DNA of 64,000 nucleotides from Amphibiibacter pelophylacis (GTDB lineage: Bacteria > Pseudomonadota > Gammaproteobacteria > Burkholderiales > Burkholderiaceae_C), in assembly GCF_037688875.1 (NCBI RefSeq), contig NZ_JAWDIE010000008.1, positions 78,815 through 142,814 on the forward strand, written 5' to 3'. The first letter of the stretch is position 1; every line of letters starts with the position of its first letter. A program made the position numbers and the translations under genes. The notes beneath the pieces were generated by a model. The model saw only the letters and a program-made list of their open reading frames with translations, ran no database searches and was not told the origin of the DNA. Below, in pieces: positions 1-8,843 of this stretch.

Positions 1-958
1 GCGCCTGCTGCACGCGCAGCACGCCCAAGGCGGTGTCTGAACCGCAGGCGATGTCCCAGCCCGCAGCGCCGATCTGGATGATTTCCCCAGGCAGCGCGCC
101 AGCGGGAGCGGCATCCGGCATAACCTGAGCGCGCCAGATTTTGACCGGTGCCGCCGCCTCGCTGACGGGGGTGTAGCAGCCCGGCGCGGGGTCGAAGGCG
201 CGAATGCGGCGCTCGATCACGGCGGCCTCTTCCCGCCAGTTGATCTGCGCTTCGGCTTTGCTGATTTTGGCGGCGTAGCAGGTGCCTTCGGTCGGCTGGA
301 CGCGCGCTTGCAGCGTCTGGCCGCTGGCGTCGCGCCAGCCGCGCTGGGCGGCGGTCAGGGCCTCGATCAGGGCCTGCGCCCCGGCTTCGGCCAGCGCGTC
401 GTGCAGGCGGGCGGCGCTGTCCTGCGGCCCGATGGGCACGTGGCGCTCCAGCCAGACGGGGCCGGTGTCCAGGCCTTCTTCCATCTGCATGATGCCGACG
501 CCGGTGACGGCGTCACCCGCCTCGATGGCACGCTGGATGGGCGCGGCGCCGCGCCAGCGCGGCAGCAGCGAACCGTGGATGTTCAGGCAGCCCAGGCGCG
601 GCAGCTCCAGCGCCCAGCGCGGCAGCAGCAGGCCGTAGGCGGCCACCACCCACACATCGGGCGCCGCAGCCTGCAGCGCCTGCTGGGCGGCGCGGGCTTC
701 ATCCGGCGCCTTGCCGTCCAGCCGCAGGCTGATCGGCTGGGCCAGCGTCAGGCCATGCGCCAGCGCCACCTGCTTGACCGGGCTGGGCTGCAGCTTCAGG
801 CCGCGGCCGGCCGGGCGGTCGGGCTGGGTGAGCACCAGCGGCACCTGCCAGCCGTGCGCCGGGGCGGCCGCCAGCACGGCGCGCAGCGCCACGGCGGCGA
901 ACTCGGGCGTGCCCGCAAAGGCGATGCGCAGGGGCGCGGCCGGTGCGGCGGCGCTCAT
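1..958 (-). CDS. fmt: Methionyl-tRNA formyltransferase, 3' end cut by window
   Basis: Transfers a formyl group from 10-formyltetrahydrofolate to initiator Met-tRNA in the cytoplasm. The visible 319 codons begin MSAAAPAAPLRIAFAGTPEF, the usual Fmt Rossmann start, followed by GRGLKLQPSPVK and the folate/formyl-transfer segment LNIHGSLLPRWRGAAPIQ, then the C-terminal OB-fold region (ATKISKAEAQINW-type motif, here YAAKISKAEAQINW). The gene runs off the left edge of the window, so its end is not seen. Its ATG overlaps the def stop codon by 4 bases (ATGA), so def and fmt are translationally coupled, as in many bacteria. Confidence 0.96.
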   Translation of the reverse strand, partial: MSAAAPAAPLRIAFAGTPEFAAVALRAVLAAAPAHGWQVPLVLTQPDRPAGRGLKLQPSPVKQVALAHGLTLAQPISLRLDGKAPDEARAAQQALQAAAPDVWVVAAYGLLLPRWALELPRLGCLNIHGSLLPRWRGAAPIQRAIEAGDAVTGVGIMQMEEGLDTGPVWLERHVPIGPQDSAARLHDALAEAGAQALIEALTAAQRGWRDASGQTLQARVQPTEGTCYAAKISKAEAQINWREEAAVIERRIRAFDPAPGCYTPVSEAAAPVKIWRAQVMPDAAPAGALPGEIIQIGAAGWDIACGSDTALGVLRVQQA

Positions 959-1470
959 CCGCCGCGCACGTCGTCGCGGCTCATTTTCTGCATCTTGGTC
1001 TTGATGCGCCGCGCCTTGAGCGGGCTGAGGTATTCCACGAACACCTTGCCGTCCAGATGGTCGATCTCGTGCTGCAGACACACGGCGTGCAGCTCGCTGG
1101 CTTCGACCTCGAAGGGCTGGCCGTCGCGGCCCAGCGCACGCACGCGAATCTGCGCGTGGCGCTGCACCTCGTCGAACACCGTGGGCACCGACAGGCAGCC
1201 TTCTTTCCAGACGATTTTCTCGTCACTGCGCCAGATGATTTCGGGGTTGATGTAGACCTGCGGCGCGTCGCTGTCTTCCGACAGATCCATCACCAGCAGG
1301 CGCTTTTGCACATCGACCTGCGTGGCGGCCAAGCCGACGCCGTTGGAAGCGTACATGGTTTCCAGCATGTCATCGCACAGTTGGCGGATGCTGTCATCCA
1401 CCTCCTCCACCGGGGTGGCAACCAGGTGCAGACGGGGGTGGGGGTATCTTAAAATGGCCAGAGTGCTCAT
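955..1470 (-). CDS. def: Peptide deformylase
   Basis: Removes the N-formyl group from nascent proteins; a cytoplasmic metalloenzyme of about 171 aa, normal for the family. All three PDF motifs are present: GVGLAATQV, EGCLSVP (the Cys is a metal ligand) and QHEIDHLDG (two His ligands plus the catalytic Glu). I placed the start at MSTLAILRYP, the standard beginning for proteobacterial enzymes; the frame stays open far upstream but that extension does not look like protein. It is first in a def-fmt pair and its stop overlaps the fmt start. Confidence 0.97.
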   Translation of the reverse strand: MSTLAILRYPHPRLHLVATPVEEVDDSIRQLCDDMLETMYASNGVGLAATQVDVQKRLLVMDLSEDSDAPQVYINPEIIWRSDEKIVWKEGCLSVPTVFDEVQRHAQIRVRALGRDGQPFEVEASELHAVCLQHEIDHLDGKVFVEYLSPLKARRIKTKMQKMSRDDVRGG

Positions 1471-1677
1471 GATGGCGGGGGTGCAGATCAGCAGGGGCTG
1501 TTGGGTCAGGACTGCCGCAAACCGCCAAACTGGCCGATCTTTGAGGGCCGAGTCCCGCTCTCGGGCTGGGGCAGTTGCAGACAGAATCAACAGCCAATTT
1601 ACCATGCGGCCTCCGGGCCGTGTGATCGTGTGTTTTCCGGCGGGTCCGGCCGACTGGCCCGTTCTGGCCGCCGCTGA

Positions 1678-2757
1678 ATGGAGATGATGATGTCCCGTCT
1701 GTCTGCCCCTGCACTGATCCGGCCCGGCCGGCTGGCCCTGATGACCGCCCTGCTGGGCCTTGTGCTGGGTACTGGCCTGGCGCTGTCGCCCACCCCGGCC
1801 CGGGCTGCTGCACCAGGCGCGCACAAAAACAGCGTTAAAAAGCAGGGCGCCCAAAAGCATGCAGCGCGCAAAATCCCGCGCGGCAGCAAAAAGACGGTCC
1901 GCCAGGCGCGCGCAGAGGCTGTGCCTGCGCTGCCCACCGTTCACCTGTCGCCGCGCGTGCGCACCGAGGCCCTGGGGCCTGCGGGCGTTGCGCCCGTGAT
2001 GCTGGCCACGGTGCGGCCTTTTCTGTCCCGGTCGCAGATCCTGCCCGACGAGCGCCTGGCTGCCGCGCCGCGCATTGTGGCGCTGCCTGAGCGCCGCGCC
2101 CTGGTCAGCCTGGGCGACACGGTGTACGCGCGCGGGGGCGAGCTGCAGACGATCCCGACGGGCACGCTGCTGCAGATCTACCGCATGGCCTCGCCGGTGA
2201 AAGATCCGGTGACGGGCGAGGTGCTGGGCCACGAGACCCGCGCCGTGGGCGAGGCTGAATTGATCGCCCGGGGCCACGACAGCGATCCCCAGATCGCCGC
2301 TGCCGAAGTGCCCTACACCCTGCGCATCGTGCGCGCCAGCGACGAGGTGCTGGTCGGCGACCGTCTGGCGCCGCTGCCCGCGCACCCGCTGACGGGGGTG
2401 GCGCTGGACCGCTTCATCCCGCACGCTCCGGCTGTGGGCCAGGAGGGGCTGGTGGTGTCGGTGCCGGACCACGGCGAAGCCGGGCCCAACCAGCTGGTCA
2501 TCGTCAACCGGGGCCAGCAGCAGGGCCTGCAGGTGGGCGATGTCTTTGATGTGATGCCGCCGCAGCGTGTCACCACCGATCCGACCAGCCCCGGCCAGGT
2601 CGTCATGAGCGTGCCGGGCGAGAAAAAAGCCACGCTCATGCTGGTGCATGTGTTCGACAAGGCGTCTTACGCCCTGGTGATGAACAGCGTCTGGCCGGTG
2701 CGGCCGGGCGACAGCGTGGTTGCGCCCACCTCGGTGGATGTCGGCAGCGCCCGCTGA
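1678..2757 (+). CDS. Exported LysM-family-like envelope protein lacking LysM
   Basis: Sits where Burkholderiales usually carry a LysM peptidoglycan-binding protein, upstream of dprA and divergent from def. The N-terminus is a signal peptide (hydrophobic run MTALLGLVLGTGLALS, cleavage likely after ARA) followed by a Lys/Arg-rich stretch. From about residue 140 onward it resembles the C-terminal part of that family: GDTVYARG, DPVTGEVLGHETRAVGEAEL, VGDRLAPLP, VIVNRGQQQGLQVGDVF and a closing FDKASYALVMNSVWPVRPGD. No LysM motif is visible and only about 207 bases separate it from def, so there is no room for one upstream. Several in-frame ATGs (1678, 1684, 1687) could start it. The role is presumably cell-wall associated but unproven. 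Confidence 0.75.
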   Translation: MEMMMSRLSAPALIRPGRLALMTALLGLVLGTGLALSPTPARAAAPGAHKNSVKKQGAQKHAARKIPRGSKKTVRQARAEAVPALPTVHLSPRVRTEALGPAGVAPVMLATVRPFLSRSQILPDERLAAAPRIVALPERRALVSLGDTVYARGGELQTIPTGTLLQIYRMASPVKDPVTGEVLGHETRAVGEAELIARGHDSDPQIAAAEVPYTLRIVRASDEVLVGDRLAPLPAHPLTGVALDRFIPHAPAVGQEGLVVSVPDHGEAGPNQLVIVNRGQQQGLQVGDVFDVMPPQRVTTDPTSPGQVVMSVPGEKKATLMLVHVFDKASYALVMNSVWPVRPGDSVVAPTSVDVGSAR

Positions 2758-2782
2758 TCTGACGCGCACAGGGACAGACCCG

Positions 2783-3988
2783 GTGACGCCCACGGCCGCC
2801 TCCGACCCCGACGAGCTGCTCGCCTGGCTGCGCCTGCTGCTGGCGCCGGGCCTGGGGCGGCGCGGCGTGCGCCAGCTGCTGGCGCGCCTCGGTTCGCCGC
2901 AGGCGGTGGTCGGCACGACAGCTTCGGCGCTGAACGCACTGCTGCCCGGCGCGGGCACGGCCCTGAGCGACGCCGAAGTGCGCCAGCAGGCCGAGGCCCA
3001 GCTGGCCAGCACTCAGGCCTGGCTGGCCGACGCCAGCGCGCGCCGCCATGTGCTGGTGCCCGGCGACACCGATTACCCCGCGCTGCTGCTGGAAACGCCC
3101 GATCCGCCGCTGATGCTGTTCGCCCAAGGCGATCTGGCGGCGCTGCGCCTGCCTGCGCTGGCCATGGTCGGCTCGCGCAACCCCACCGCCGGGGGCGAGG
3201 ACAACGCCCGCGCCTTTGCGCGCCACTTCGCGTCCTGCGGCCTGTGCGTGGTCTCGGGCCTGGCCCAGGGCGTGGACGCAGCGGCGCACCAAGGTGCGCT
3301 GGCCGCGGCCACGGGCGCTCCGGCCACGCTGGCGGTGGTCGGAACGGGGCTGGACCGCGTCTACCCGGCCAGCCACCGCGATCTGGCCCACGCCATCGCC
3401 CAGAACGGGCTGCTGCTCAGCGAGTACCTGCTGGGCACGCCCGCAAGGTCGCAGAACTTCCCGCAGCGCAACCGCCTGATCGCCGGGCTGTCGCTGGGCA
3501 CGCTGGTGGTCGAAGCCGCGATGGGGTCGGGCTCCCTGATCACCGCCCGGCTGGCCACCGAGATGGGCCGCGAGGTTTTTGCCATCCCCGGCTCGATCCA
3601 CGCGCCGCAGGTCAAGGGCTGCCACGCGCTGATCAAACAGGGCGCCCGCCTGGTCGAAGTCGCCGACGACGTGCTCAGCGAGCTGCGCCTGCAGCCTGCG
3701 CCGGTGAAAACTGCCGCAGCCTCTCCGCGCCGCCGGGGCGCCAGCGCGTCCCGCACGCCACCTGCAGCCTCTTCATCCGAAATCGTCACGCCCTCCCAGG
3801 CCGCTCTGCTGCCCGGCTGCGCGCAGCTTCTGGAGGCGCTGGGCCACGATCCGCTTGATCTGGACCAGCTGCAGGCGCGCACCGGCGAAACCACGGCCGA
3901 CCTGATGGCCCGGCTGCTCGACCTTGAGCTGCAGGGCCAGGTTCAGCGCCTGCCCGGTGGGCGCTACCAGCGCCGGGGCTGGGCATGA
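2783..3988 (+). CDS. dprA: DNA-processing protein DprA
   Basis: Binds incoming single-stranded DNA and loads RecA during natural transformation. An N-terminal helical region (ELLAWLRLLLAPGLG) leads into the Rossmann-like core with the family motifs MVGSRNPT, VSGLAQGVDAAAHQ, GTGLDRVYPASH, SEYLLGTP, FPQRNRLIAGLS and EAAMGSGSLITA. A C-terminal winged-helix-like segment (about residues 340-400) follows. I chose the GTG at 2783, after the previous gene ends; an ATG at 2720 in frame would overlap that gene. Its stop overlaps greB by 4 bases. Domain order and length are normal, so it looks functional. Confidence 0.95.
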   Translation: MTPTAASDPDELLAWLRLLLAPGLGRRGVRQLLARLGSPQAVVGTTASALNALLPGAGTALSDAEVRQQAEAQLASTQAWLADASARRHVLVPGDTDYPALLLETPDPPLMLFAQGDLAALRLPALAMVGSRNPTAGGEDNARAFARHFASCGLCVVSGLAQGVDAAAHQGALAAATGAPATLAVVGTGLDRVYPASHRDLAHAIAQNGLLLSEYLLGTPARSQNFPQRNRLIAGLSLGTLVVEAAMGSGSLITARLATEMGREVFAIPGSIHAPQVKGCHALIKQGARLVEVADDVLSELRLQPAPVKTAAASPRRRGASASRTPPAASSSEIVTPSQAALLPGCAQLLEALGHDPLDLDQLQARTGETTADLMARLLDLELQGQVQRLPGGRYQRRGWA

Positions 3989-4509
3989 GCACCGAGCCGG
4001 ACACGCCCGAAGCGCCGCCGCGCAAGCGCTACATCAGCCGCACCGGCTTCGAGCGCCTGCAAAAAGAGCTGCATGTTCTGGCCCACACCGAGCGTCCGCA
4101 GGTGGTGGAAAAAGTCTCGTGGGCCGCGTCCAACGGCGACCGCTCCGAGAACGGCGATTACCTCTACGGCAAAAAGCGCCTGCGCGAAATCGACCGCCGC
4201 ATCCGCTTCCTGATCAAGCGCCTGGAGCAGGCCACGGTGGTCGACCCGACCGTGCACCACGGCGGCGACCAGGTGTTTTTCGGCGCCACCGTGACCTTCG
4301 CGCGCGAGGACGGCCAGGAGCAGACCGTGACCATCCTGGGCGAAGACGAGGCCGACGCACTGGCCGGACAGATCACCTGGCTGTCGCCGGTGGCGCGGGC
4401 GCTGCTCAAGGCCCGCGAGGGCGACGAGGTGCGCCTGCAGACGCCCGCCGGCTGGCAGACGCTGGAGATTCTGGCGGTCGCTTACCCTGCGCCCGAACCC
4501 GGGCGCTGA
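3985..4509 (+). CDS. greB: Transcription elongation factor GreB
   Basis: Rescues backtracked RNA polymerase by stimulating cleavage of the transcript 3' end. The N-terminal coiled coil carries the GreB-type signature: YISRTGFERLQKEL, then GDRSENGDYLYGKKRLREID, in which the acidic loop residues D and E sit at the coiled-coil tip. The FKBP-like C-terminal domain includes VFFGATVTFAREDG and ITWLSPVARALLKAREGDEV. KKRLREIDRRIRFL marks it as GreB rather than GreA. It overlaps dprA by 4 bases and its 3' end overlaps the convergent spoT gene by 28 bases. The 174 aa length fits GreB with a short N-terminal extension. Confidence 0.96.
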   Translation: MSTEPDTPEAPPRKRYISRTGFERLQKELHVLAHTERPQVVEKVSWAASNGDRSENGDYLYGKKRLREIDRRIRFLIKRLEQATVVDPTVHHGGDQVFFGATVTFAREDGQEQTVTILGEDEADALAGQITWLSPVARALLKAREGDEVRLQTPAGWQTLEILAVAYPAPEPGR

Positions 4510-6863
4510 GCCGGATCGGCCTGGCCGCGCAGCCGGGTCACCTTGTGCACAAAGGCCAGCTGGCGCACGCGCCGCAGGATGTCGGCCAGGTGCAGGCGAT
4601 CCTGCACGAGGAAGCGGATGTTGATTTCCTCGACGCCGTCGGCCTGCGCGTCACGCGCCAGATCAACGTGCGTGATGTCGCCCTTGATCGCCGCGATGAC
4701 CGCCGCCAGCCGCCCCTGGCCGTTCTGCACCCAGATGCTCAGCGCGGTCTCAAAGGCGCGCACCGGGCTTTCGGCCCACTCCAGCGGCATCCAGCGGTCG
4801 CCTTCGCGCGCCATGCTGCGCTTGACCTGGCGGCATTCAGCGTGATGAACCTGCAGCGCCTCGCCCCGGCCCAGATAGCCGCGGATGGGGTCGCCCGGAA
4901 TGGGGCGGCAGCAGGGGCTGATCTGGATGGACGCGCCTTCCGAGCCGTCGATCACCAGCAGGCCGTGGCTGGCCACCGCCTCGTCGGGCGCGTAGCGCGA
5001 CAGGCTGAGCTGCACCGGATCGGGCTTGTGGCCCTGCTCGGTCAGCAGCGTGGCCATGCGCTGCGCCACCAGCGCCGCGACCTTGCGCCCCAGGGCCAGA
5101 TCGATCAGCAGCTCGTCGCGGCCCTTGCTTTCGGCCCAGCGCGTGACCTGCTGCCACAGCTGCTGCACCTGCTGGTTGTGCGCCTGATCGGCCGGCGCAT
5201 CGCCGTGCCGCACGGCGGGCAGCGCATAACCCAGCGCGCGCAGGGCCTGACCCAGCATGCGTTCGCCCAGGCCCAGCGCGTCCTGCGTCTGCGCGGTTTT
5301 CAGGTAGTTGCGGATTTTGGCGCGCGCCTTGCCGGTGCGCACGAAATCCAGCCAGGCCGGGTTGGGCCGGGTCTGCGCGCCCTGGATGATCTCCACCCGG
5401 TCGCCGTTGACCAGGCGCGTGCGCAGCGGCACGGCCTCGTCGTTGATGCGCGCGGCCACGCAGCGGTGACCCACGTCGGAGTGCACGGCGTAAGCAAAAT
5501 CGACCGGCGTCGAGCCCTTGGGCAGCGTCAGGATGCGGTTCTTGGGCGTGAAGACGTAAACCGATTCCGGGTAAAGATCGACCTTGACGTGCTCGAAAAA
5601 CTCCAGCGAATCGCGCGTGGTGTTCTGGATGTCCAGCAGCGACTGCAGCCAGCCCATGCCCTGCGGATCGTCCTCGGCGCCGGGCTGCCCGCTGCCGCCG
5701 CTGGCCCCCGTGCGGCCGCGCGCGGGCTTGCGGTCCTTGTAGGCCCAGTGGGCCGCCACGCCTTTTTCAGCGACCAGGTGCATCTCTTCCGTGCGGATCT
5801 GGAACTCGATGGGCGTGCCCAGCGGGCTGACCAGGGTGGTGTGCAGCGACTGGTAGCCGTTGGCCTTGGGCAGCGCGACGTAATCCTTGAAGCGCCCCGG
5901 CATGGGTTTGTACAGGTGGTGCAGCACGCCCAGCGCGGTATAGCACTGCGGCATCGTCCCCACCACCACGCGAAAGCCGAACAGGTCGTTGATGTCGGCA
6001 AACGAGGCGTGCTTGTCCTTCATCTTGTTGTAGATGGAGAAGGATTCCTTCGTGCGCCCTTCCAGCGTCACGCGCAGGCGGGCGGCGGCGAAGGCGCGCT
6101 CGACGTCCTGGCGCACGCGCTCGACGATTTCGCGCGGGTGCTGCACCGAGCGGCGCATGGCCTCGGTGATGATGCGGCTGCGCCAGGGGTAGACGCAGGC
6201 GAAAGAGATGTCCTGCAGCTCGCGGTAGACCTCGTTCAGACCCAGGCGGTGCGCGATGGGGGCGTAGATGTCCAGCGTCTCGCGGGCGATGCGCGCGCGC
6301 TTGTGCTGCGCCATCGCGCCCATGGTGCGCATGTTGTGCAGGCGGTCGGCCAGCTTGATCAGAATGACACGCACGTCGCGCGCCATGGCCAGCAGCATCT
6401 TGCGGAAGGACTCGGCCTGGGTCTCTTCGCGGGTGGCGAACTGCAGCTTGTCCAGCTTGGTCAGCCCGTCGACCAGATCGGCGGTGACGCTGCCAAAGCG
6501 CTCCAGAATGTCGGATTTGGTGATGCCGCAGTCTTCCATGGCATCGTGTGTCAGCGCGGCCATCAGGGCCTGCACGTCCATGCGCCAGTCGGCGCAGATG
6601 CCGGCCACCGCCAGCGGGTGGGTGATATAGGGCTCGCCGCTGGCGCGTTTCTGGCCCAGGTGGGCCTCGTCGGCGAAGCGCCAGGCTTCGCGCACCTGCG
6701 CCTGTTCGGCTTTGCTCAGGTAGCCGATGCGTTCGGCCAGCTCAGCATAGGTGCTGGCGTCGGGGCGCACCGGGGCGTCCGGCCCGGCCGCATTCGGGCG
6801 TGGCCGGGCCCGGCGCCTCAGGGCACTGGGCAGAAGATCGGCCGCCAGCGAACGCAGACTCAT
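4482..6863 (-). CDS. spoT: Bifunctional (p)ppGpp synthetase/hydrolase
   Basis: Makes and degrades the stringent-response alarmone. In a 793 aa product the HD hydrolase domain comes first with an intact metal pair His106-Asp107 in LTHDAMEDCG, which inactive RelA-type proteins lack. The synthetase domain follows (GRFKDYVALPKANGYQSLHT, EFQIRTEEMH), then a TGS domain (VYVFTPKNRILTLPKGSTPVDFAYAVHSD, shown here only as start and end), a CC zinc-finger-like region (ISPCCRPIPGD) and a C-terminal ACT domain. The start MSLRSLAADL has AGGTG just upstream. Its neighbours rpoZ and gmk match the usual gmk-rpoZ-spoT grouping, though a dienelactone hydrolase lies between. No separate relA is in the window. 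Confidence 0.95.
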   Translation of the reverse strand: MSLRSLAADLLPSALRRRARPRPNAAGPDAPVRPDASTYAELAERIGYLSKAEQAQVREAWRFADEAHLGQKRASGEPYITHPLAVAGICADWRMDVQALMAALTHDAMEDCGITKSDILERFGSVTADLVDGLTKLDKLQFATREETQAESFRKMLLAMARDVRVILIKLADRLHNMRTMGAMAQHKRARIARETLDIYAPIAHRLGLNEVYRELQDISFACVYPWRSRIITEAMRRSVQHPREIVERVRQDVERAFAAARLRVTLEGRTKESFSIYNKMKDKHASFADINDLFGFRVVVGTMPQCYTALGVLHHLYKPMPGRFKDYVALPKANGYQSLHTTLVSPLGTPIEFQIRTEEMHLVAEKGVAAHWAYKDRKPARGRTGASGGSGQPGAEDDPQGMGWLQSLLDIQNTTRDSLEFFEHVKVDLYPESVYVFTPKNRILTLPKGSTPVDFAYAVHSDVGHRCVAARINDEAVPLRTRLVNGDRVEIIQGAQTRPNPAWLDFVRTGKARAKIRNYLKTAQTQDALGLGERMLGQALRALGYALPAVRHGDAPADQAHNQQVQQLWQQVTRWAESKGRDELLIDLALGRKVAALVAQRMATLLTEQGHKPDPVQLSLSRYAPDEAVASHGLLVIDGSEGASIQISPCCRPIPGDPIRGYLGRGEALQVHHAECRQVKRSMAREGDRWMPLEWAESPVRAFETALSIWVQNGQGRLAAVIAAIKGDITHVDLARDAQADGVEEINIRFLVQDRLHLADILRRVRQLAFVHKVTRLRGQADPAQRPGSGAG

Positions 6864-7032
6864 GGGACACCTGAAAATCGGGGGGTTTGGAGATATTGGC
6901 GGGTCGCGCGCAGACGACATCCGTCTCTAGCTTAATGGAAAACCCGCGCCTTGGCACCCTCTGAGGCTGTTGGGCCTGGCGGCGCACTCTTGTTATCCTT
7001 GCGGGCTGATTTCACTGCACAAGGAAGCTGTC

Positions 7033-7737
7033 ATGAGTTCACCCCTATCCATCACCGCGCTAGACGGCAGCGGCACGTTTTCGGGCTATCTGGCCCTGCC
7101 GCCCGGCGGCACAGGCCCCGGCCTTGTGATGGCGCAGGAGATTTTCGGCGTCAACTTCAACATGCGCGAGCTGGCCGACACCTTCGCCCAGCTGGGCTAT
7201 GTCGTCGCGGTGCCGGACCTGTTCTGGCGCATCCAGCCCGGCATCGAGCTGGGTTACACCCCCGAAGACTGGAAGAAGGCCTTCGAATACTTCCAGGCGC
7301 TGGACCAGGGCAAGGCCGTGGAAGACATCCAGGCCACGCTGACCGCGCTGCGCGCCCACCCGGCCGTCGCGGGCGGCAAAGCGGGCGTCGTGGGCTACTG
7401 CCTGGGCGGCAAGCTGGCTTACCTGGCGGCGTGCCGCACCGACAGCGATGTCAGCGTGGGCTACTACGGCGTGGGCATCGAGGCCGCGCTGGACGAAGCC
7501 GCGAACATCCGCCAGCCTGTGCTGCTGCATATTGCCGAGAAAGACGGCTTCTGCCCGCCCGAAGCGCGCGAGGCCATCGTCAAGGCCTTCGCTGGGCACG
7601 CCCAGGTCACGACCCAGGTCTATCCGGGCGTCGATCACGCCTTTGCCCGCCCCGCTGGCGAGCATTACGATGCCGCAGCCGCCACGCTGGCCAACCAGCG
7701 CACGGCGGATGCGCTGGCGCAGCACCTCAAAGGCTGA
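7033..7737 (+). CDS. Dienelactone hydrolase family protein
   Basis: A single-domain alpha/beta hydrolase of 234 aa, the size of classical dienelactone hydrolases. The nucleophile elbow is GYCLGGKL with a Cys nucleophile, as in carboxymethylenebutenolidase; a later D in EKDGFCPP and a His in GVDHAFARP complete a plausible Cys-Asp-His triad. A clear ribosome site (AAGGA) precedes the ATG. No chlorocatechol or other aromatic-pathway gene is nearby, so the substrate is unknown; many such homologues act on general lactones or esters. It is inserted between spoT and rpoZ and ends in a bidirectional terminator. Confidence 0.88.
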   Translation: MSSPLSITALDGSGTFSGYLALPPGGTGPGLVMAQEIFGVNFNMRELADTFAQLGYVVAVPDLFWRIQPGIELGYTPEDWKKAFEYFQALDQGKAVEDIQATLTALRAHPAVAGGKAGVVGYCLGGKLAYLAACRTDSDVSVGYYGVGIEAALDEAANIRQPVLLHIAEKDGFCPPEAREAIVKAFAGHAQVTTQVYPGVDHAFARPAGEHYDAAAATLANQRTADALAQHLKG

Positions 7738-7780
7738 CGGCGGGGGTCGCCGCACCGGTCACTCTGATCGTGCGGCCATG

Positions 7781-7809
7781 AAAAAACCCGGCCTCGGCCG
7801 GGTTTTTCG
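7781..7809. terminator. Bidirectional rho-independent terminator
   Basis: AAAAAACCCGGCC, a three-base loop and GGCCGGGTTTTT form a near-perfect hairpin with an A-tract on one side and a T-tract on the other. It lies between the convergent dienelactone hydrolase and rpoZ genes and should serve both. Confidence 0.9.
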
Positions 7810-7826
7810 TGGCAGCGCTGACCCGA

Positions 7827-8033
7827 TCAGCGCGCGGGCACGCGGCGCAGCATTTCGCGGCCGATGTGGCCTTCGGCGATTTCGCGCAGAGCGGTCACGT
7901 TGGGCTTGTTGCGGCTTTCGATGCGCGGGGTGTGGCCCTGGCTGAGCATACGTGCGCGGTAGGTGGCGCACAGCACCAGCTCGAAGCGGTTGGGGATTTT
8001 TTCCAGGCAGTCTTCAACGGTGATGCGGGCCAT
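7827..8033 (-). CDS. rpoZ: RNA polymerase omega subunit
   Basis: A 68 aa protein starting MARITVEDCLEKIPNRFELV, the standard omega N-terminus, followed by ATYRARMLSQGHTP and a conserved ALREIAEGHI region. Omega helps assemble RNA polymerase and forms one of the ppGpp binding sites, which fits its place between gmk and spoT. It lies 56 bases downstream of gmk on the same strand, probably one transcript ending at the hairpin just beyond it. Confidence 0.97.
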   Translation of the reverse strand: MARITVEDCLEKIPNRFELVLCATYRARMLSQGHTPRIESRNKPNVTALREIAEGHIGREMLRRVPAR

Positions 8034-8089
8034 GGTGGTTTCCTGGTGGAGAACGTGAAAAAACGGAACAAAGACCGATCAGACTCGGG

Positions 8090-8722
8090 TCAGACCGTCG
8101 AGGGAGGCAGAGCCAGCGCCTCGAACACCCCGGATCGGTTGCGACGCTGCGCAGCGTACTTGAGACGCTGGGCGTGAACGACCGCTTTGAGATCAAACAG
8201 CGCCGTATCGAAGTGGGCATTGATTATAACGAAATCAAAGCGATGCGCCTGCTGGACTTCGTTGGCGGCATTGGCCATGCGCTTGGCAATGACGGCTTCG
8301 CTGTCCTCGCCACGCCGGGTCAGACGCTGGCGCAGCTCGGGCCAGGAGGGCGGCAGGATGAACATCAGCACCGCGTGCGGGAACAGCTCCTTGATCTGCA
8401 GCGCGCCCTGCCAGTCGATCTCCAGCACCACGTCGGCGCCTTCGCGCAGGCGCGCCTCGATGGCGGTGCGCGAGGTGCCGTACAGGTTGCCGTGGACTTC
8501 GGCCCACTCGAAAAAGGCGTTCTGCGCGATCAGGGCGCGGAACTCGTCTTCGGGGATGAACCAGTATTCGCGCCCGTCCTGCTCCTGGCCGCGCGGCGCG
8601 CGCGTGGTGTGCGAGATGGAGACATCGAGCTGCGCGTCCAGCTCCAGCAGCGCGCGCACCAGGCTGGATTTGCCCGTGCCACTGGGCGCGGCGATCACGA
8701 AAAGGTTGCCAGGAGTGTCCAT
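8090..8722 (-). CDS. gmk: Guanylate kinase
   Basis: Phosphorylates GMP to GDP. The 210 aa product begins MDTPGNLFVIAAPSGTGKSS with the P-loop at residues about 12-19, followed by the GMP-binding SHTTRAPRGQEQDGREYWF, then EWAEVHGNLYGTS and EIDWQGALQIK, and the lid RRGEDSEAVIAKRM. Length is normal. The frame is open far upstream, but only this start gives a Gmk-like N-terminus. It is transcribed into rpoZ, as in many proteobacteria. Confidence 0.96.
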   Translation of the reverse strand: MDTPGNLFVIAAPSGTGKSSLVRALLELDAQLDVSISHTTRAPRGQEQDGREYWFIPEDEFRALIAQNAFFEWAEVHGNLYGTSRTAIEARLREGADVVLEIDWQGALQIKELFPHAVLMFILPPSWPELRQRLTRRGEDSEAVIAKRMANAANEVQQAHRFDFVIINAHFDTALFDLKAVVHAQRLKYAAQRRNRSGVFEALALPPSTV

Positions 8723-8843
8723 GGGGAAAAAGCGAGTGGCGTAGGCCCGGCATTGTCGGCGATTTGACGCGCCAGCGGGGCCGCATGGCGCGCCAGAGCG
8801 CACAATACTGGAATCCCAACACCCGCCCTTGCAAAGGACCGCC

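Noticed and set aside
1471..3012. N-terminal extension of def by about 500 codons
   Set aside because: The extension covers the oppositely oriented LysM-like and dprA genes and has no protein features; def starts normally at 1470.
3924..6935. A plus-strand open frame of about 1000 codons opposite spoT
   Set aside because: Its product is Arg/Ala/His-rich with no domain, and the opposite strand encodes intact SpoT. Long antisense frames are expected in GC-rich DNA.
7033..7737. Dienelactone hydrolase as part of an aromatic degradation operon
   Set aside because: No catechol dioxygenase, cycloisomerase or related regulator is nearby; it stands alone.
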